Below, in pieces: positions 23,234-36,269 of a stretch of DNA of 64,000 nt. Made by a program: the position numbers and the translations under genes. Source of the stretch: Asterias rubens (taxonomy: Eukaryota > Echinodermata > Asteroidea > Forcipulatida > Asteriidae); assembly GCF_902459465.1 (NCBI RefSeq), contig NC_047068.1, positions 13,911,195-13,975,194 of the forward strand, given 5' to 3'. Positions within the stretch are counted from its first letter, which is position 1; every line of letters begins with the position of its first letter. Under the pieces are notes generated by a model. It searched no databases. It saw only the letters and a program-made list of their open reading frames with translations, and was not told where the DNA came from.

Positions 23234-25182
23234 TCTGAGAGTGTATGGACTGTTTCAGACCTCGGTAATGACCTTTCCGTCATCCCAATATTACGTAGGC
23301 TTATGCTTTATGCCGGAAGTAAAAATTGTTGCGCTGTGAAGTTGCAATCTGGCGTCCTTTCGGTACGTGTCAATACCTCAGCAAACTCCAACTTGAACTC
23401 TGACCCTGATGTTTCCAGCTAAACATTGTAGACCTTTCTATTTTAACGTTCACATCCGGAGTTGTTGGCAGCTAAGGTTGGAAAACTAAAGCAACTTTAT
23501 GTGCAAATCGAAAACAGATAGCCATGAGTTTGTAGAAAGGTTACACAAACATTTCAAAAATATGTTGAAATTGTCATAAACAAATTCAACCTAACATAAG
23601 CGATATATCAGCTCATTTTTTTACAAATTTTTTTTAATTTTGTCACAATATTTTTCAGCACGATTGAAAGTTTGCTATCATTCGGCCGTCCATGCCAAAA
23701 GTGCGGTTTGTTAGACAACAAAGGAAATGTATATTTTCCCTCACTCGGATTTGCTCAACAATGATAGATGCGAAACTAGTCCGAATTATGACCCCGGAAC
23801 TTCTAGGCAACTTAGCACTATAATTACACGTTGGGATCGATGATCTTTCGTGCCAACGTTAAAAACATGATTTACTGATGACATGGGTTTATAATTTAAT
23901 AGCATTATTGTATTAAATGATCAATAATGCTGTACGTTTTGCAGAGAAGGCCATCCTTACATGTTGTTAACCACACATACCCTTTTCGAATCCACGGCTT
24001 CGGCTTTGGATTCGGCTTCGGGCTCTGTCTTCTCGTCTGAAGCCCTGAGCGCGTACGCAAAGCACGCGCAAATTGTCAAATCAACCGCGGGGCCAAGCTA
24101 GCATGAGCCGAATCTTGAGCCGAAGCCGTGGTTTCGAAAAGCACCTAAGTCTCAACACTCGCGGCTGAGACATCGCAAAAAACTACATAAGGCCAGGTTC
24201 GAATGGGCGGCTTCGGCTACAGCTACGGCTAGATTGTTGCGTCATCGTGTGTTGAAGTAAAGCACACTCTAAAACACCCGGGTCAGAATATTGATCCGGA
24301 TCTGTGTCCCATGTGGCCTGACCCATTTCGGGGTGCAAATAAACCAGGATCTGTCTCAAAATAACACTGTTTTAATTGGTAAGGTGACTCTTTAATCTGG
24401 GTTAAAATCCCCTTATTAACCCTTTTTGGGTCAGCCTGATCCGTAAATGGGTCAGGTCCATGCTGGGACCCGCAATCCGGTTCAATTCTGATCCGGGAGT
24501 TCTTTATGCAGTAACACCCTTTGCAATAGTCGTAGCCTTAGCAGTTGCCGCCAATTCGGATACGTTCTCACTCGTCTTGCTGTTTGTTGTATGGTGTCAC
24601 TATTTTTGTCGAATTCCCTTCATACTTGCAATGGTGGGTATCGATTTCCAATGATCCTGTACCAAAAATAGACCCTGTGCTATTATCTGCATACCCCTTT
24701 TCCTGCTTATTATTCTGCTGGAGCAGATATAACGTGCTATATTCTTCACTATATCATGATTGATGAGGTGCTATGTGAATCAAAAACAATGCATCACTTT
24801 GAGAGTGCACAGCTTAGAGAAATGATTGATTTGCGACTGTGCGCTTAAATAAACAGGTTTCAGTTCAAGCTATAGAACATTGATCAAGACTTTTTTTTTT
24901 CTCGAGCCCGCCTCCATCAGTAATTTTTTTTTATAAATCCTCTGTCATCTTATACACCGAGTATTGATGATACAAAGAAAAAGAAGAAGACAAATACCAT
25001 AGTTTTAATTATTGAAACAAAATTTACACTAAGTCTAAGTGGTGGGTAGCCGTGTTTGTGAAATAATTGCAGACAGGAAAATAAATACATTGCAGCAATT
25101 TAATAATTAAATGGTAAGATATTTGCATAAGATTTTTGTTTAAACCTGTACTAAACCGATACCAAATTGAACTTCACACTGT
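23234..25182. other. Gene-free stretch with a small inverted-repeat element
   Basis: 23992-24141 is a small inverted-repeat element with ends CTTTTCGAATCCACGGCTTCGGCT and AGCCGAAGCCGTGGTTTCGAAAAG. 24270-24500 has several GGGTCAG.../...GATCCGG words in both orientations, related to 26520-26600. No protein-coding gene was recognised. Confidence 0.5.
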
Positions 25183-25569
25183 TTAAAGGCAGTGGACACT
25201 ATTGGTAATTACTCAAAATAATAATCAGCATAAAACCTCACTTGCTAAAGAGTAATGGAGAGCTGTTGATAGTATAAAACATTGTGAGAAACGGCTCCCT
25301 CTGAAGTAACATAGTTTTCGAGAAAGAAGCAATTCTCCACGAATTTGATTTCGAGACCTCAGATTTAGAATTTGAGGTCTCGAAATCAAGCATCTGAAAG
25401 CACACAACTTCGTGTGACAAGGGTGTTTTTTCTTTCATTATTATCTCGCAACTTCGACGACCGATTGAGCTCAAATTTTCACAGGGTTTGTTATTTTATG
25501 CATATGTTGAGATACACCAAGTGAGTAGACTGGTCTTTGACAATTACCAATAGTGTCCAGTGTCTTTAA
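25183..25569. mobile_element. MITE-A copy 7
   Basis: Complete copy in the reverse sense to copy 5. TTAAAGGCAGTGGACACTATTGG at the left; CCAATAGTGTCCAGTGTCTTTAA at the right. Confidence 0.88.
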
Positions 25570-25732
25570 AGGACATAGTCTTCTCTAACGACTCATGTGA
25601 GTTTGAGTAATCACTGTTTCAATTTACAATCTTTGAAATTAACTATTAAAAGAAAAAGTACACTACCCAACTAATGTTTAAGCAACAAACTACATGTATG
25701 TTTCACAGTCACAAATCAATCATTTCTCTAAG

Positions 25733-25969
25733 CTGTCACACGAAAATGTGTGCGTTTAGATAGTTGATTGCGAGACCTCAAGTTCTAAACTTGAGGTCTC
25801 GAAATCAAATTCGTGGAAAATTACTTCTTTCTAGAAAACTATGGCACTTCAGAGGGAGCCGTTTCTCACAATGTTTTATACCATCAACCTCTCCCCATTA
25901 CTCGTCACCAAGAAAGGTTTTACGCTATAATTATTTTGAGTAATTACCAATAGTGTCCACTGCCTTTAA
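25733..25969. mobile_element. MITE-A copy 8, left part missing
   Basis: Starts within the family consensus at TGTCACACGAAAATGTGTGCGTTTAG and continues to the intact right end CCACTGCCTTTAA. Lies 163 bp from copy 7. Confidence 0.8.
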
Positions 25970-26039
25970 GATCCGCAAACATCCAAAACTGAAATCGAGA
26001 GGGTATCCAACACACAATAATGCTTAATAATTACTTGAC

Positions 26040-26420
26040 ACTTCTGGTTTAGTTGTTGTAATTGGTGTTCTTGCTGCTGTTGTTGTTGAAATTTTGTTGT
26101 TGTTCTTGTTGTTGTTGTTTTTGTTGTTGTTGTTCTTGCTGTTGTAGATGCTGGATTATTGAATGAAACATTTTGAGTTACATTCTTACTAGACATGATA
26201 TTGATGCATTTAACACAAAAACATCTCTGACGTACGCCCGCTTTATATACAAACACACTGCTAGTTATTGATAGGGACAGCCTACGTCGAATCATTCCGT
26301 TAAGTGCTTTGCTTCTCGTCAAAAACTGTTGCTCGACACGGACACCACGGCGCCTCATTCAATTCAATTCAATTAATCTTTATTGTAATCCCCAAAGGAA
26401 TAACTAAAATGATCGCATAC
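26040..26420 (-). repeat. TTG/CAA microsatellite and LINE-type tail
   Basis: 26045-26150 is an imperfect (TTG)n tract; it produces a Thr/Gln-rich frame on the minus strand that I do not regard as a gene. 26356-26400 (minus strand reading) is TTTGGGGATTACAATAAAG followed by ATTGAATTGAATTGAAT, typical of the 3' tail of a non-LTR retroposon. Confidence 0.5.
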
Positions 26421-27429
26421 AACAAACATTAAAAACAGTTCTAGGTTATATACAAACACAAGAAACCCACTAAAAAGCGAGTTTTAATGCATCGTTGCAA
26501 ACAGGAACTTTGTAGACGTGACTCTTGAAACTCCCGGGTCATGAATTGATCCGAACCGGAAAATGGTGGGAACCTTTACCATATCAAAGTAACACTGACC
26601 CTAAAAGGCCTTTTCACACGAAGCAATTTACAGGTAAATAGTTACATTTGCTCAGAAAAATTCATTCACATTTCAGTTTTCTCATTATTTTCTTTTGGTT
26701 ATTATAGTGAGTTAGAATTTGAAGAATGTCTATTGTGTTGCTGAGGTTCGCACTTGCAGATTGTTTGCCTCGTTGTTGCCTAGAAATTGTCATTTGTGAC
26801 ATTACAATACGCATGGGATAATGTTCCCCAGGCATGAAGTAGATATCCCATAATGTACACCACCGAACTATAAATATAAGTGACCGAGTAAAATTGATTA
26901 TCCGATAGAGGCAATTTTTAAAATACCTATTCGTTTTTTATAATAATATGTATTCTAATCTAACATGTAATTCATATAAATAAATAAAAAAAATTAAAAA
27001 AGGGTGACACAGATATGCCTTTAATCCCTTAGACCATACACACCAATTTATTGTGGATCAAGCTGTCTTTTAATTATTTTAATAAAGCAGCTACAAAAAC
27101 TCAAAATCGATCATCAACAGAACCATAGCTCTCCAGTGAGACTGGTTAATTTAATAATTTGTTTTAAAACGCACTGAACAGTGTGCGATGTCTTCGTGAT
27201 ACATCGGCACCTCAGTCGCATAAACAGCATCCCAACTGTTGCTGAAATTGTCTAGAGTTGCTCGTCCGTGCGTGCGGAAAACGAAGCCTAACGCGCGTGC
27301 ACTTTCTTCAATCCAGGCAGTTATTCTGCCTCTATTACTTGCGGCTATCGAGTCAAAAAGCCTTGTTGGTTTTAAAGGGTTGATGCAAACATGGTTTTCA
27401 ATATCTATTTTTATATGCAGTTTTAAAGA
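26421..27429. other. Gene-free stretch
   Basis: Short ORFs only. 26525-26600 has CCCGGGTCATGAATTGATCCG-type words related to 24270-24500. I see no gene or element with defined ends. Confidence 0.4.
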
Positions 27430-27900
27430 CGTGTAGATTTAGATTGGGGTTGGGCTTGGTGGGTGGGGTGGGGTGGGGGATGCGGGCTGCATCAAGGTGG
27501 TCAAACATAGGGTTGGTGTTAATCAATGTGAGAACAGATTAATGCTCAAAGTGGATCAATATTGACCCAGATTCTATGTAAGTTTGACCGGAGTCATGTC
27601 AACCGAATGTTGACAGGGAAACGGGTCACGTTGACCGTGGGAAATGTGTCACTTAAGCGTGAAATGGGGCTTGTTGACAAGGAAATGATCATGCTGACCC
27701 GAAATGGGTCATGTTGACATGAAATGGGACATGGTAAATATGAAAGGGGAACATGTTGATCCGGTTTGGTCATGTTGTCAAGGAAATTGTCGCGTTGGCC
27801 TGAAATTGGTCATGTTGACCAAGATGGGTCAAGGTAAACAAGAAATGGATCAAAGGGAGATATGTTGATTCCGGAATTGGTTGAGGTTGTAAATCCTGGT
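27430..27900. repeat. Degenerate minisatellite, about 20-30 bp period
   Basis: After a G-rich start (GGGTGGGGTGGGGTGGGGG), words such as GGGTCATGTTGAC, GAAATGGG and GTCATGTTG recur about ten times between 27590 and 27850 with substitutions. Confidence 0.6.
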
Positions 27901-30900
27901 TATCCGACTCTTTAGAGCGGTCCAAACTAAAACAAATATGAAGATGAATAATCGTTTTCTACGAAAAGGTTTCACGCACGGTCGTCTCTCTCGTTAATTG
28001 CTATAAGAGTTACCCTTCACATATTGCAAAAAGATTTACATGGAAGCGATTTGCAGTTTGCATCTGACGTGCTTGATCGATATTATAAGAGAGCTTCCCA
28101 CAGATTTTCCAGTAAGCCACGTTGTTGTTGTTGCTGCTGCAAAGAGTTAATCACAAGCCTACACATTTAAATTGCCAATCGTAGACTCGTTAAGACCGAT
28201 TATAGCGTCTCTTCATTTAAATACCATATAGCGAGAGACAATCGTCAGTTAATTGCAAGTCCCTTTGACAATTTTCTCTATCGCCAGTCTGCTGAGAGTA
28301 ATTCTCGCCGATTCTTGTCTGATGTTTATTGCTATGGAACGTTGTCTCCGGGCTGCTCGCTTCAGTCGATGTGTTCTATCATTTCCAATTTGTCAATTTA
28401 GCCGAACCTTAACAAGTTTTTGATGAAATGTTTGTTTCTAAAATGAAAGAGCGAGAGGGGGAAGGAAGGAGCAGAGTCTTGGAACCTTGAAGCGCCAAGA
28501 GTCTCCCCTGTGGTAGTGACTGAAGATTGGTCAAGCACGAAAGACGGAGATGGTGTGGTTGAGGTTGGGGGGTGGGGGTAGGGAGGAGGGGGTTATGTGG
28601 GGGGTAACCGAGCGTGGAAGTCAAGGGAGCATTCAGCAAGCATCCTCAACAACAGTGTTCTCTCTCTCATCAGGAAACAAGCTAAGATGCCAGATGTTTT
28701 TTGAAGAGGAAAATAAACAGAAGATCTACAAAACTATGGCCTGTGCCGCCTGTGTTAATGAGTTTGCTGATTACTGATGACGCGACTGTACTCATATAGT
28801 TCGGCATCGACTGTTTTGAAGTACCATTGCTGTATTGACACTCACTGATCTTGAATTGCCTGTTAGATTCACAGGGGCTTCAGATTGCTTTACCAATTTC
28901 CACATTTTTCTCTTGGCTGAACTGTTCATATATATTTATTATTTCATGCATCCTGTAAAGCTACTCCACTTCGAACGATGACCACAATGTTTTCAGAGAT
29001 GATTTCTTAAGAATGTTCCCCTGTCTTGGTATTCTTATCGGACCAGTTGTGTTCGAAATATGACTCCTGTGCGTACCCAAGTGGTCCTGTAGCATGCACT
29101 GCAATTGGTTGCCTCCAAGTTGCCTGTAATAGTTGCCTCGTGTGACAAGGCCTTAACATTACAGAATTGATACGAAAAAATCGTCTAAGATAACAGATTT
29201 ACATATTACACAGTCTAATGATGATGATAGTAAAAAACGTCCCTTGAAATATTTCTGGAATTTCATATTTGATGAGAAATAAATATTTGGAGTTTATGGC
29301 TCAGCTCAGTGAGCGTTTTATTCATTTTTTTTTAAATCGATGTTATGCATAATGTGTAGTCAGGTATTCACTATTTTCTCGTGACCCAGATGACCGATTA
29401 ATCTCAAACTTCTACAGGTTTGTCAGTTTATGTATATAGTGATTACATGACGTGCTTACACTGCCAGCAACTGTTTTGTTAGCAAAGGGGGAAGAATGCA
29501 GCCAATGCGCCTAAATTCACTCTGCACTAACGGTCAATCATAATCAGAGCTATATATCGACAATCAATTGAAACACGGACCGTCTTTGTCTTAAGACAAG
29601 ACCCAGCCCCAGAGCCAGGATCCGGGGCTAACCCCATCGACCTGACAGCCTCATTTTGCGATTAGACACGTAGCACTGTTTGATCAGCGGAGGAATGAAA
29701 AACACTATCCATCACGTCCATATACACAAACCAACGGAAGCCAGCGTCAAAATCATTGCTCCTCTTCGATACTTTCAATAAAAGGAAAGTTGTGTCGCTC
29801 GCTGAGGAATGAAAAACACTAACCATCACGTCCATACACAAACCAACGGAAGCTAGCGTCAAAATCATTGCTCCTCTTCGATACTTTCAATAAAAGGAAA
29901 GTTGTGTCGCTCAGTATTTAAAGAGGCTAGAATCTTTTTAAAGTGGACACGTTGGAGTGGAGTGGAGCGAAACGAAGTGTTGTGGAAAATATGTAGACCC
30001 GCTGTCTGATATTGTTTGAAGTATAGGGCTGTGGTAAAAAAGTTCGATAAGTCTTATTGGAGATTGGGAAACAAGTTATGACGTAGTCTGTTTGTGGTTG
30101 ACTTGGGGTCTTCTCTCATCCCTTCCCACAGTCATGATACATCATAGAGGCAACGAAGGCGATCGCCTCCGTGTCCTTGGTCATTGCCTTGGTGCCCTTG
30201 AAGCCCTTCACGAACGAGAAAATGCCTTGGTGCCCTTGCCCTTCCAAAAACGAACCATTATACAGGCCTGCCTTTCCACCTGTCTGCTATTTCCCCGTAT
30301 CCTTACCAGATTTGTGTGAGTGCCTCAGTGGAAGGGAAGGGAAAGTTTTGTTTTCTGATCTGGTTGGCTCCCCCATCCCACCCCCTTCTTGTACATTACC
30401 CGAGCTGAACAATATGTAATGAATTACTTACACCTTCGGCATGTGCCCCTATTGTGTGTTTTATTTGTTTATTCCTATTGTTCAATCCAGTTTCTACCGC
30501 CTGCACTGGATGCACTCTTCTGCGTTTTATTAAAAAGTATACGAAAAAAGTTGCACTTGATTGACTATCGCTTTTCTGGGGCAGGGTACGTGTAGAGTGT
30601 TTATGATCACACATAAGGCTATGTTTGCGGCAAAACAAACTATTATTATTGGGCCTGCCCAAAATCTTATGAGCAAATTTACTTTTCATTCCGTCGTTCA
30701 AATCCTAAGCCTCTCTGCAAAGGTTAAGGGACCCTAGTTTTAGCGTGGAAAAAAACCCCACACAAAAACAAAAAAACATTAGCCAACTTCTGTACACAAT
30801 CATATAGTGTTCGTATAGCCTACGTGCTCAGAGACTAGCCTTATAGTTCTCCCTTGTTCAAGTTTGAGTTATAGAGCCGTTAACCAAATGGTTGTAAATC

Positions 30901-30926
30901 CATGGTTTCATGGGGAACTTGGTGAG
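27901..30926. repeat. Gene-free stretch with a two-copy tandem repeat
   Basis: 29691-29804 and 29805-29914 are two copies of a 114-bp unit (AGGAATGAAAAACACTA...GTTGTGTCGCTC). 30175-30245 has short CCTTGGTGCCCTTG repeats. 28440-28640 is purine-rich. No coding region with recognisable domains. Confidence 0.55.
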
Positions 30927-30995
30927 TATAGACCTTATTGCAGATAGCAAAAATCCGACGTCCCGCAAAGGATTGTGGGAGATATTTGGCACCTC
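30927..30995. repeat. Left inverted repeat of a candidate 4.6-kb element
   Basis: TATAGACCTTATTGCAGATAGC at the left, then GCAAAGGATTGTGGGAGATATTTGGCACCTC. Its inverted partner is 35435-35514. The inner sequences next to the two arms are unrelated to each other. Confidence 0.55.
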
Positions 30996-31348
30996 CAGTT
31001 ATATTATACGGTCGTCACGTAACGTGTTCATCTACAAAGTTTTTTGTAAACAATAAGTTTGTAAACATTAACATTGTTTGTGGTGGACGGTCATGCTTCT
31101 GTGGCGGAAGACAGTTTCACCCACGAATGGGTGTACATGTACCTCCATGCTTTATTTAGCCATGTCAGATGTGTATTATTAATATAAAAAACTACGACAA
31201 TAATGCCATCGGACCAGTGTGTGTGCTTTGCGACTCAACGGAAGAACGAGGGACTGTACATGTACGTACATACGTAGGTAGGTCCATGCATGTTCTTTTG
31301 ACTTTGAATGAACACAAAAATAGTTTAATAAAATATCAATAAAGCTTG

Positions 31349-31389
31349 TTGATGATTTAATCATGACCGGGTCATGATTAAATCATCAA
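31349..31389. repeat. Perfect 41-nt palindrome
   Basis: Two 20-nt arms (TTGATGATTTAATCATGACC and its complement) around a single G. Confidence 0.9.
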
Positions 31390-31428
31390 GCATGTCAAAC
31401 CCAACAAGCTGTAGGCTACAAGGATAAC

Positions 31429-31721
31429 TTTCCGTATGGCGCCACCACTTTTTCACTAATTTTTACAAAAAGGTATATATCAATCAGGTAAATTAGATTA
31501 TTACTATATAGTATATTATTATTTTATTTCGAATGAAAAAGTGGTGGCGCCATACGGAAACTTTTCCGGCTACAATTTGAGTATTGTATAGGCTAGATTT
31601 ATGTGTGATTTGTGGTAGAAACTAAAAAAGTAACATACATAGGCCTATTCAATTATATATTCCTCAACATTTTTTAGAGATAACAGATATTGATATTATA
31701 TTCAGAATATAATATCAATAT
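31429..31721. mobile_element. Fold-back element and adjacent palindrome
   Basis: 27-bp arms TTTCCGTATGGCGCCACCAC-TTTTTCA at 31429-31455 and their exact complement at 31534-31560, 78 bp apart. A separate perfect palindrome, 31687-31721 (17-nt arms around one A), follows. Confidence 0.75.
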
Positions 31722-31820
31722 TCTGATAATGATACTGCTGATTAATTAGCTCATAGTCATATTAGTCATGACTGACTTTCAGGGCAGAGTGTTTGGTTAT
31801 GATTTACAAGGCAAAAGATC

Positions 31821-32215
31821 ATTCATAAATGCCTCAATCAGTTTCGCTATCTGCATTCCTGTTGTGGTGGAGAGCGCTTCACGTGGGGTCAGGGTGTTTA
31901 AAGTTAACGAGTGATAAAGACCAGCTGGAGCTGTTTATAATCGGTTGTTTTCGGATATGTTTAGATGCATAATATGTGCTGGTCTTGGTGCTAGATGTTT
32001 CACCGATACGGGCGATGTTTGTGAGTTGGCCGCGCTGGGTGTGAAAGCAAAACAAGAAACGTCTTGCCCCAAGACTAACTACGCACACACCACACAATGC
32101 ATCCGAAAACTGTCTCAGTCATTAAAATGCAACACATGTCAGGTCATCAAATAAGATACGTAAAAGAGGAAACAAGGGCTGAACGACCACGACCCTGCCT
32201 GTTTAAAACGCCTTT
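31821..32215. repeat. Dispersed repeat, related to 57086-57353
   Basis: Shares ATTCATAAAT.CCTCA..CAGTTTCGCTAT, TGGTGGAGAGCGC.TCACGT, GACCAGCTGGAGCTGTTTATAA and CCGAAAACTGTCTCAGTCAT with the copy at 57086. No gene. Confidence 0.6.
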
Positions 32216-35200
32216 TTAAGAACTTGTAACCACTCATTTATTCCCTTAGTTTTTGTCTGCTTTATCTTTCAGATAATAACTTGTGCATCAACATGCTTCG
32301 TGACAGGACTCATATTGGAAGCAGTTATTCTCCCAGTTCTGTGTTCACTCCAAAGATGTGATCTGTACTGTTGTTTTGTGGACTCGACCAACCACATCCT
32401 ACTTCTTTTGCTGCAGGAGAGCTCATTGACCATCTTCTGAATTTACTAAAGGCTGTGTGTGTGTATGTGTGTCTTCATGCTCTTGAGGCCATTTTTGACT
32501 GATGACACGTAAATTGGCGATGAAAAGATAAATGTTAATTGCAGAGTGAACTGTGACGCAAGCGTTCTGTCGGCTGTTGGGCTTTGAAAACACCTAAAGG
32601 TATCGCAAGTGCTTCTTAATATGCCTGTGCGTGGCGTCCTGCGGTTGTAGGCTACAATTCTCAGAGAAAGTAGAATAATACAATACAATACAAACAATAA
32701 CACTGTCCAAACGTCCATTTCCACTGTCTTGAAGAGTTTAAAGCTTCATTTATTCTGGTTACTTAAATCATACAATAATACTTCATAATGCAAAAATTTA
32801 AATAATACCAAGGGTTGCAATTGCAAAGATCTAGAGGGTTGTAGTTAACCGCCTCATTACAGTCAACATGAACAATACCTGAGGCAAACAAGGGTAGTTA
32901 ATAATTGAGTGAAGCAATGTAAGTGTTTTTAAGGGGCCATGAAAATACCAAGTGTGCTATAAAGTTAATATTACCAATTTAAATATATTTGAAGAAAAAA
33001 ATTTAAGGATGGAAATTATAAAATAAAAAAGTGTTTGTAAACAAATATATTGAACAAAAAGTGTGACAGGTTTGAATTTATTTTCAGCAAGAGTTAAATT
33101 ATGTGTACCCACAGTTATCAATGAAACCTTTAAACTCTCACCATAAAATGGGTCAAATAATTACAGATGCTGGTTAGATTGTGAACAATTGTTTTCACAC
33201 CAACCCCGGGAGTTAAACTCACAACATGCATGATAAAGCATTCACAAACAAGAATTTTTCACAGGTTTTATACATAGCTGCAGTTTTATCATGGCACAGT
33301 CATCTTTAGATTCCATTCCAACCTGTGGGTGTAGCAGATAGTCTGACCCCTCTTCTAGAGTCTTTTTGTGAACAAGGACTCTGACATGCATGACGTGTTT
33401 GCCAAAGGTAGCTGCAGCTTAATAAATATCAATTGTTTTAATGTTGGCTTTGTGAAGTCATGAGACAGCTTAATACATTACAATTTGCCTCTGGCAGTAC
33501 TGAACCCATTATTAGTGGGCCCTGAACCACCTGACCACAGTGCCAGTCAACTTGCTTGTTAATTTAAATCCAAATTTTTAAGATGCAGAGTTTGCAGAGA
33601 ATCACATTTAAGTGCTCACAATACTTCTTTTTTTATGGCAAGGTTTGAAATGACTTTTCACCCACTTAAACTACAAAATGAGACCTATCAGTATAATTAG
33701 TTTAGAATCAGGTTTAACAGATGTACAAATATAGCCTATTATTTATAAAGATAATATAATGAATAGGGTAGATGGCCTTAGCTTTCGATCCAATCCGGAC
33801 CTTCTTCAGAGGCATCAGACAAGTACAAACAAATACATATCCATTTATAGAAAAAGAGAGGGGGAAAGGGATTAAGGAAAGGATCCAGAAAGAAGCGGGA
33901 AAATAACAGCCAATCAAAGTTCCTATTTCAGAAACTTTATTTATAAAGAATATAAAAGCGAGTTACTGTACAAATAGTCCTCTCAATATGGCTTTTTATT
34001 AGTCTATCATAACCAAAAATGTATTAATTGGGATAGTTGCCCCCAAAATAATAAAGTTAAATGGTAACAATTTCCAAGTAAAACCAAAAGGATTTATTTT
34101 TTGAGGATGCCCAATGCAGAATCTATTTTTTTTATTGAATAAATCAAACTTATTTGAAAACAAAAATTTAAAAGAAATTATATTCTTTTTTCAAATTCCT
34201 GCCTTAAGAAGGGTTTCGCTCATGTGACCTAGTCCTTGCTTTTCGAATTACAAACCTACAAAAACTCATAGTCTCATATCATATGATAAAATTATAGGCA
34301 TAACAAACATACCATTATTACAGTACCAGTAGGGTCTAACAAAGCTTCAACTTGATGCTTTATGGTACAGTGTACTAAAAGTATCATTTTTGTAATACAT
34401 GTACAAAACAAAGCACAAAGTATGTAATTATATTATGCACAGAATCATGTTCGTACAATACGTGTACATCAAACTTGTATAAACTGAACCCTTGATAATA
34501 ACATGTTTATGCTAGGACTACTTCTAAGTTCTAGAAACTAGAAGTATGCTAGGACCTACACCAGAACCTTGTCGTACTTGTCATGTCATGATCTACGGTA
34601 TATATAACCATGGAGGTAGAAATAGATTTATATTAATAAATATAAACATAAACCACAATTACTTAGTCACTTTTGGTCACTTTAATTTTGAACCATATCA
34701 GTGGTAGACCTAAAAAGTTGATGGTGTGAGAAATAAGGAAAAAGTATCATCTGCCACATAAAGTTTTAAAAATGTACAACTACCATGATTGAAAGCTATT
34801 CTATTTACGTCCACGTCATTGCTGATTAGTGGCATACAATTACAGATACAATCGAATCAAGACACCGTTGATGGGCTTTATCCATAGAGCTATATCTAGA
34901 CTCTATCTAGACCAGGAATAAGAAATGTTTTTATTTTTTTTGTAAAACAGTCATGACAGTCCTCGATCACCATGACCTTGGCAATGTTTCTCTGTTTTGT
35001 AACAGAAAAAATGTCTTACTTTTGTCATGGAGGTCGTCCATGCTTTTGTCGAAGTATTTATCAGCACAAATCGGAGTCACTGGTGGGAAGTTTTGGTTGT
35101 TATTTCCGATCCTTCGAGGGTGACTGATGGTTGCGGGAGGGTCACTGATCCGTGTTGCAACTTCTCGCCATTGACCTTGTCAATGTCAGTCTTCCGACGC

Positions 35201-35434
35201 CCTACAGACGTAGACGGGCAAACCTAAAAACAGCGAAAAAATGTCGCCTTTGGAGTTTGTCTTTAACTACTGTGTCTTGGCACATTCACTTAAGCTAAAG
35301 ATTACCTTAGTTCGTCTATGCCATAACTAGTTATTCTATCAATCAGCTCTTTCTCGGTCACTCCTGCCACATCCATTTTGCAAACCGATCGATCGTGTAC
35401 GATCCGAACGTTGAACGTTGTTTACTTTTTTGAG
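32216..35434. other. Gene-poor interior of the candidate 4.6-kb element
   Basis: 33730-33940 carries a dispersed repeat (GATGGCCTTAGCTTTCGATCC...CTTCTTCAGA) also found at 38235-38420. A possible short exon lies at 35306-35376 on the minus strand (ATG, 23 codons, then a GT donor); nothing clear follows it. I found no transposase. The rest is AT-rich with short ORFs. Confidence 0.4.
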
Positions 35435-35514
35435 CGAGGTGCCAAATTTTTCCCACAGTCCTTTGCGCGCACATGCGCAGTTGTTCAAAATTGCTATCTG
35501 CAATAAGGTCTATA
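35435..35514. repeat. Right inverted repeat of the candidate 4.6-kb element
   Basis: GAGGTGCCAAATTTTTCCCACAGTCCTTTGC... and TTGCTATCTGCAATAAGGTCTATA, the inverted partner of 30927-30995 with about 12 bp extra. The outer edge (TATA on both sides) lies only 30 bp left of the Ngaro-like element. Confidence 0.55.
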
Positions 35515-35544
35515 CTGTTATACTCCCAGGAGATGTTCGGGCTC

Positions 35545-35603
35545 ACTATTTGCACCGCTGTGGGCGTTGAGGGCGACTGACTCTTTGTCAGTCGCGATTC
35601 TGG
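35545..35603 (+). repeat. Split direct repeat A1
   Basis: 59 bp starting ACTATTTGCACCGC, with one mismatch to A2 (43731-43789). It contains a hairpin with 7-bp stem, GACTGAC-TCTTT-GTCAGTC. Similarity beyond 35603 fades (a shared CGTTTTGGG word only). Confidence 0.88.
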
Positions 35604-36269
35604 TGTCCACCGGATGGACGTTTTGGGCGGAAGGTCCCAAAGTTTTAAAAAGATTTATTCCTCGTGCCCGAATTACCATTGGGAAATCTGGAGTGGACGG
35701 CAATGGTGAAACCACTGGGTGGGTGTCGATGGCTTAGGACCAAGGTAGTATCTATAGTATATGCTTTTGGGAAGGAAAGGTAAATTTTCTTATTTTCGAC
35801 TATTTAGACCCATGTGAGGGAACATGTGTTTCACTTGCCGGGCACAATGGCGGCCAGTCCTTTTGCGCTTGGGTGCATTTGTATGGGACATAATGGCACC
35901 CTTTGTAAAATCGTTGAGAGGTTAACAATGGCACGTTTCTTGGTGGTATCAAGGGTCCATGGTGGTCGGTGGATTGCTTGCGGGCCCATGGGTGTCGCAT
36001 GAGTGGGTACATGAGTGTAAGTGCAAGTGCCAGCGCGCACACAGACATACAAGATTGATTTTATCGGGGTAGAGAGGACCATCGAGGATGGTGGTGTGTT
36101 GAGATAACTTTATGAACCATTGAGGGTCGTGCTAGTTAGTTAAAAAATTCCGTGCTTGGCGCCAGGTTTTGTTCTTTGCCGTAGCTTGTTGGGGTTAAAC
36201 TGCAGAGCTTTTGAGATCCGAAATATTTGGCGCGTCGGATCGGTACCCTAGATAATGGTCCGGAGTTCA

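Noticed and set aside
25966-26358. 130-residue Thr/Gln-rich minus-strand frame
   Set aside because: Its middle is a (TTG)n microsatellite and its start is a retroposon tail; no conserved domain.
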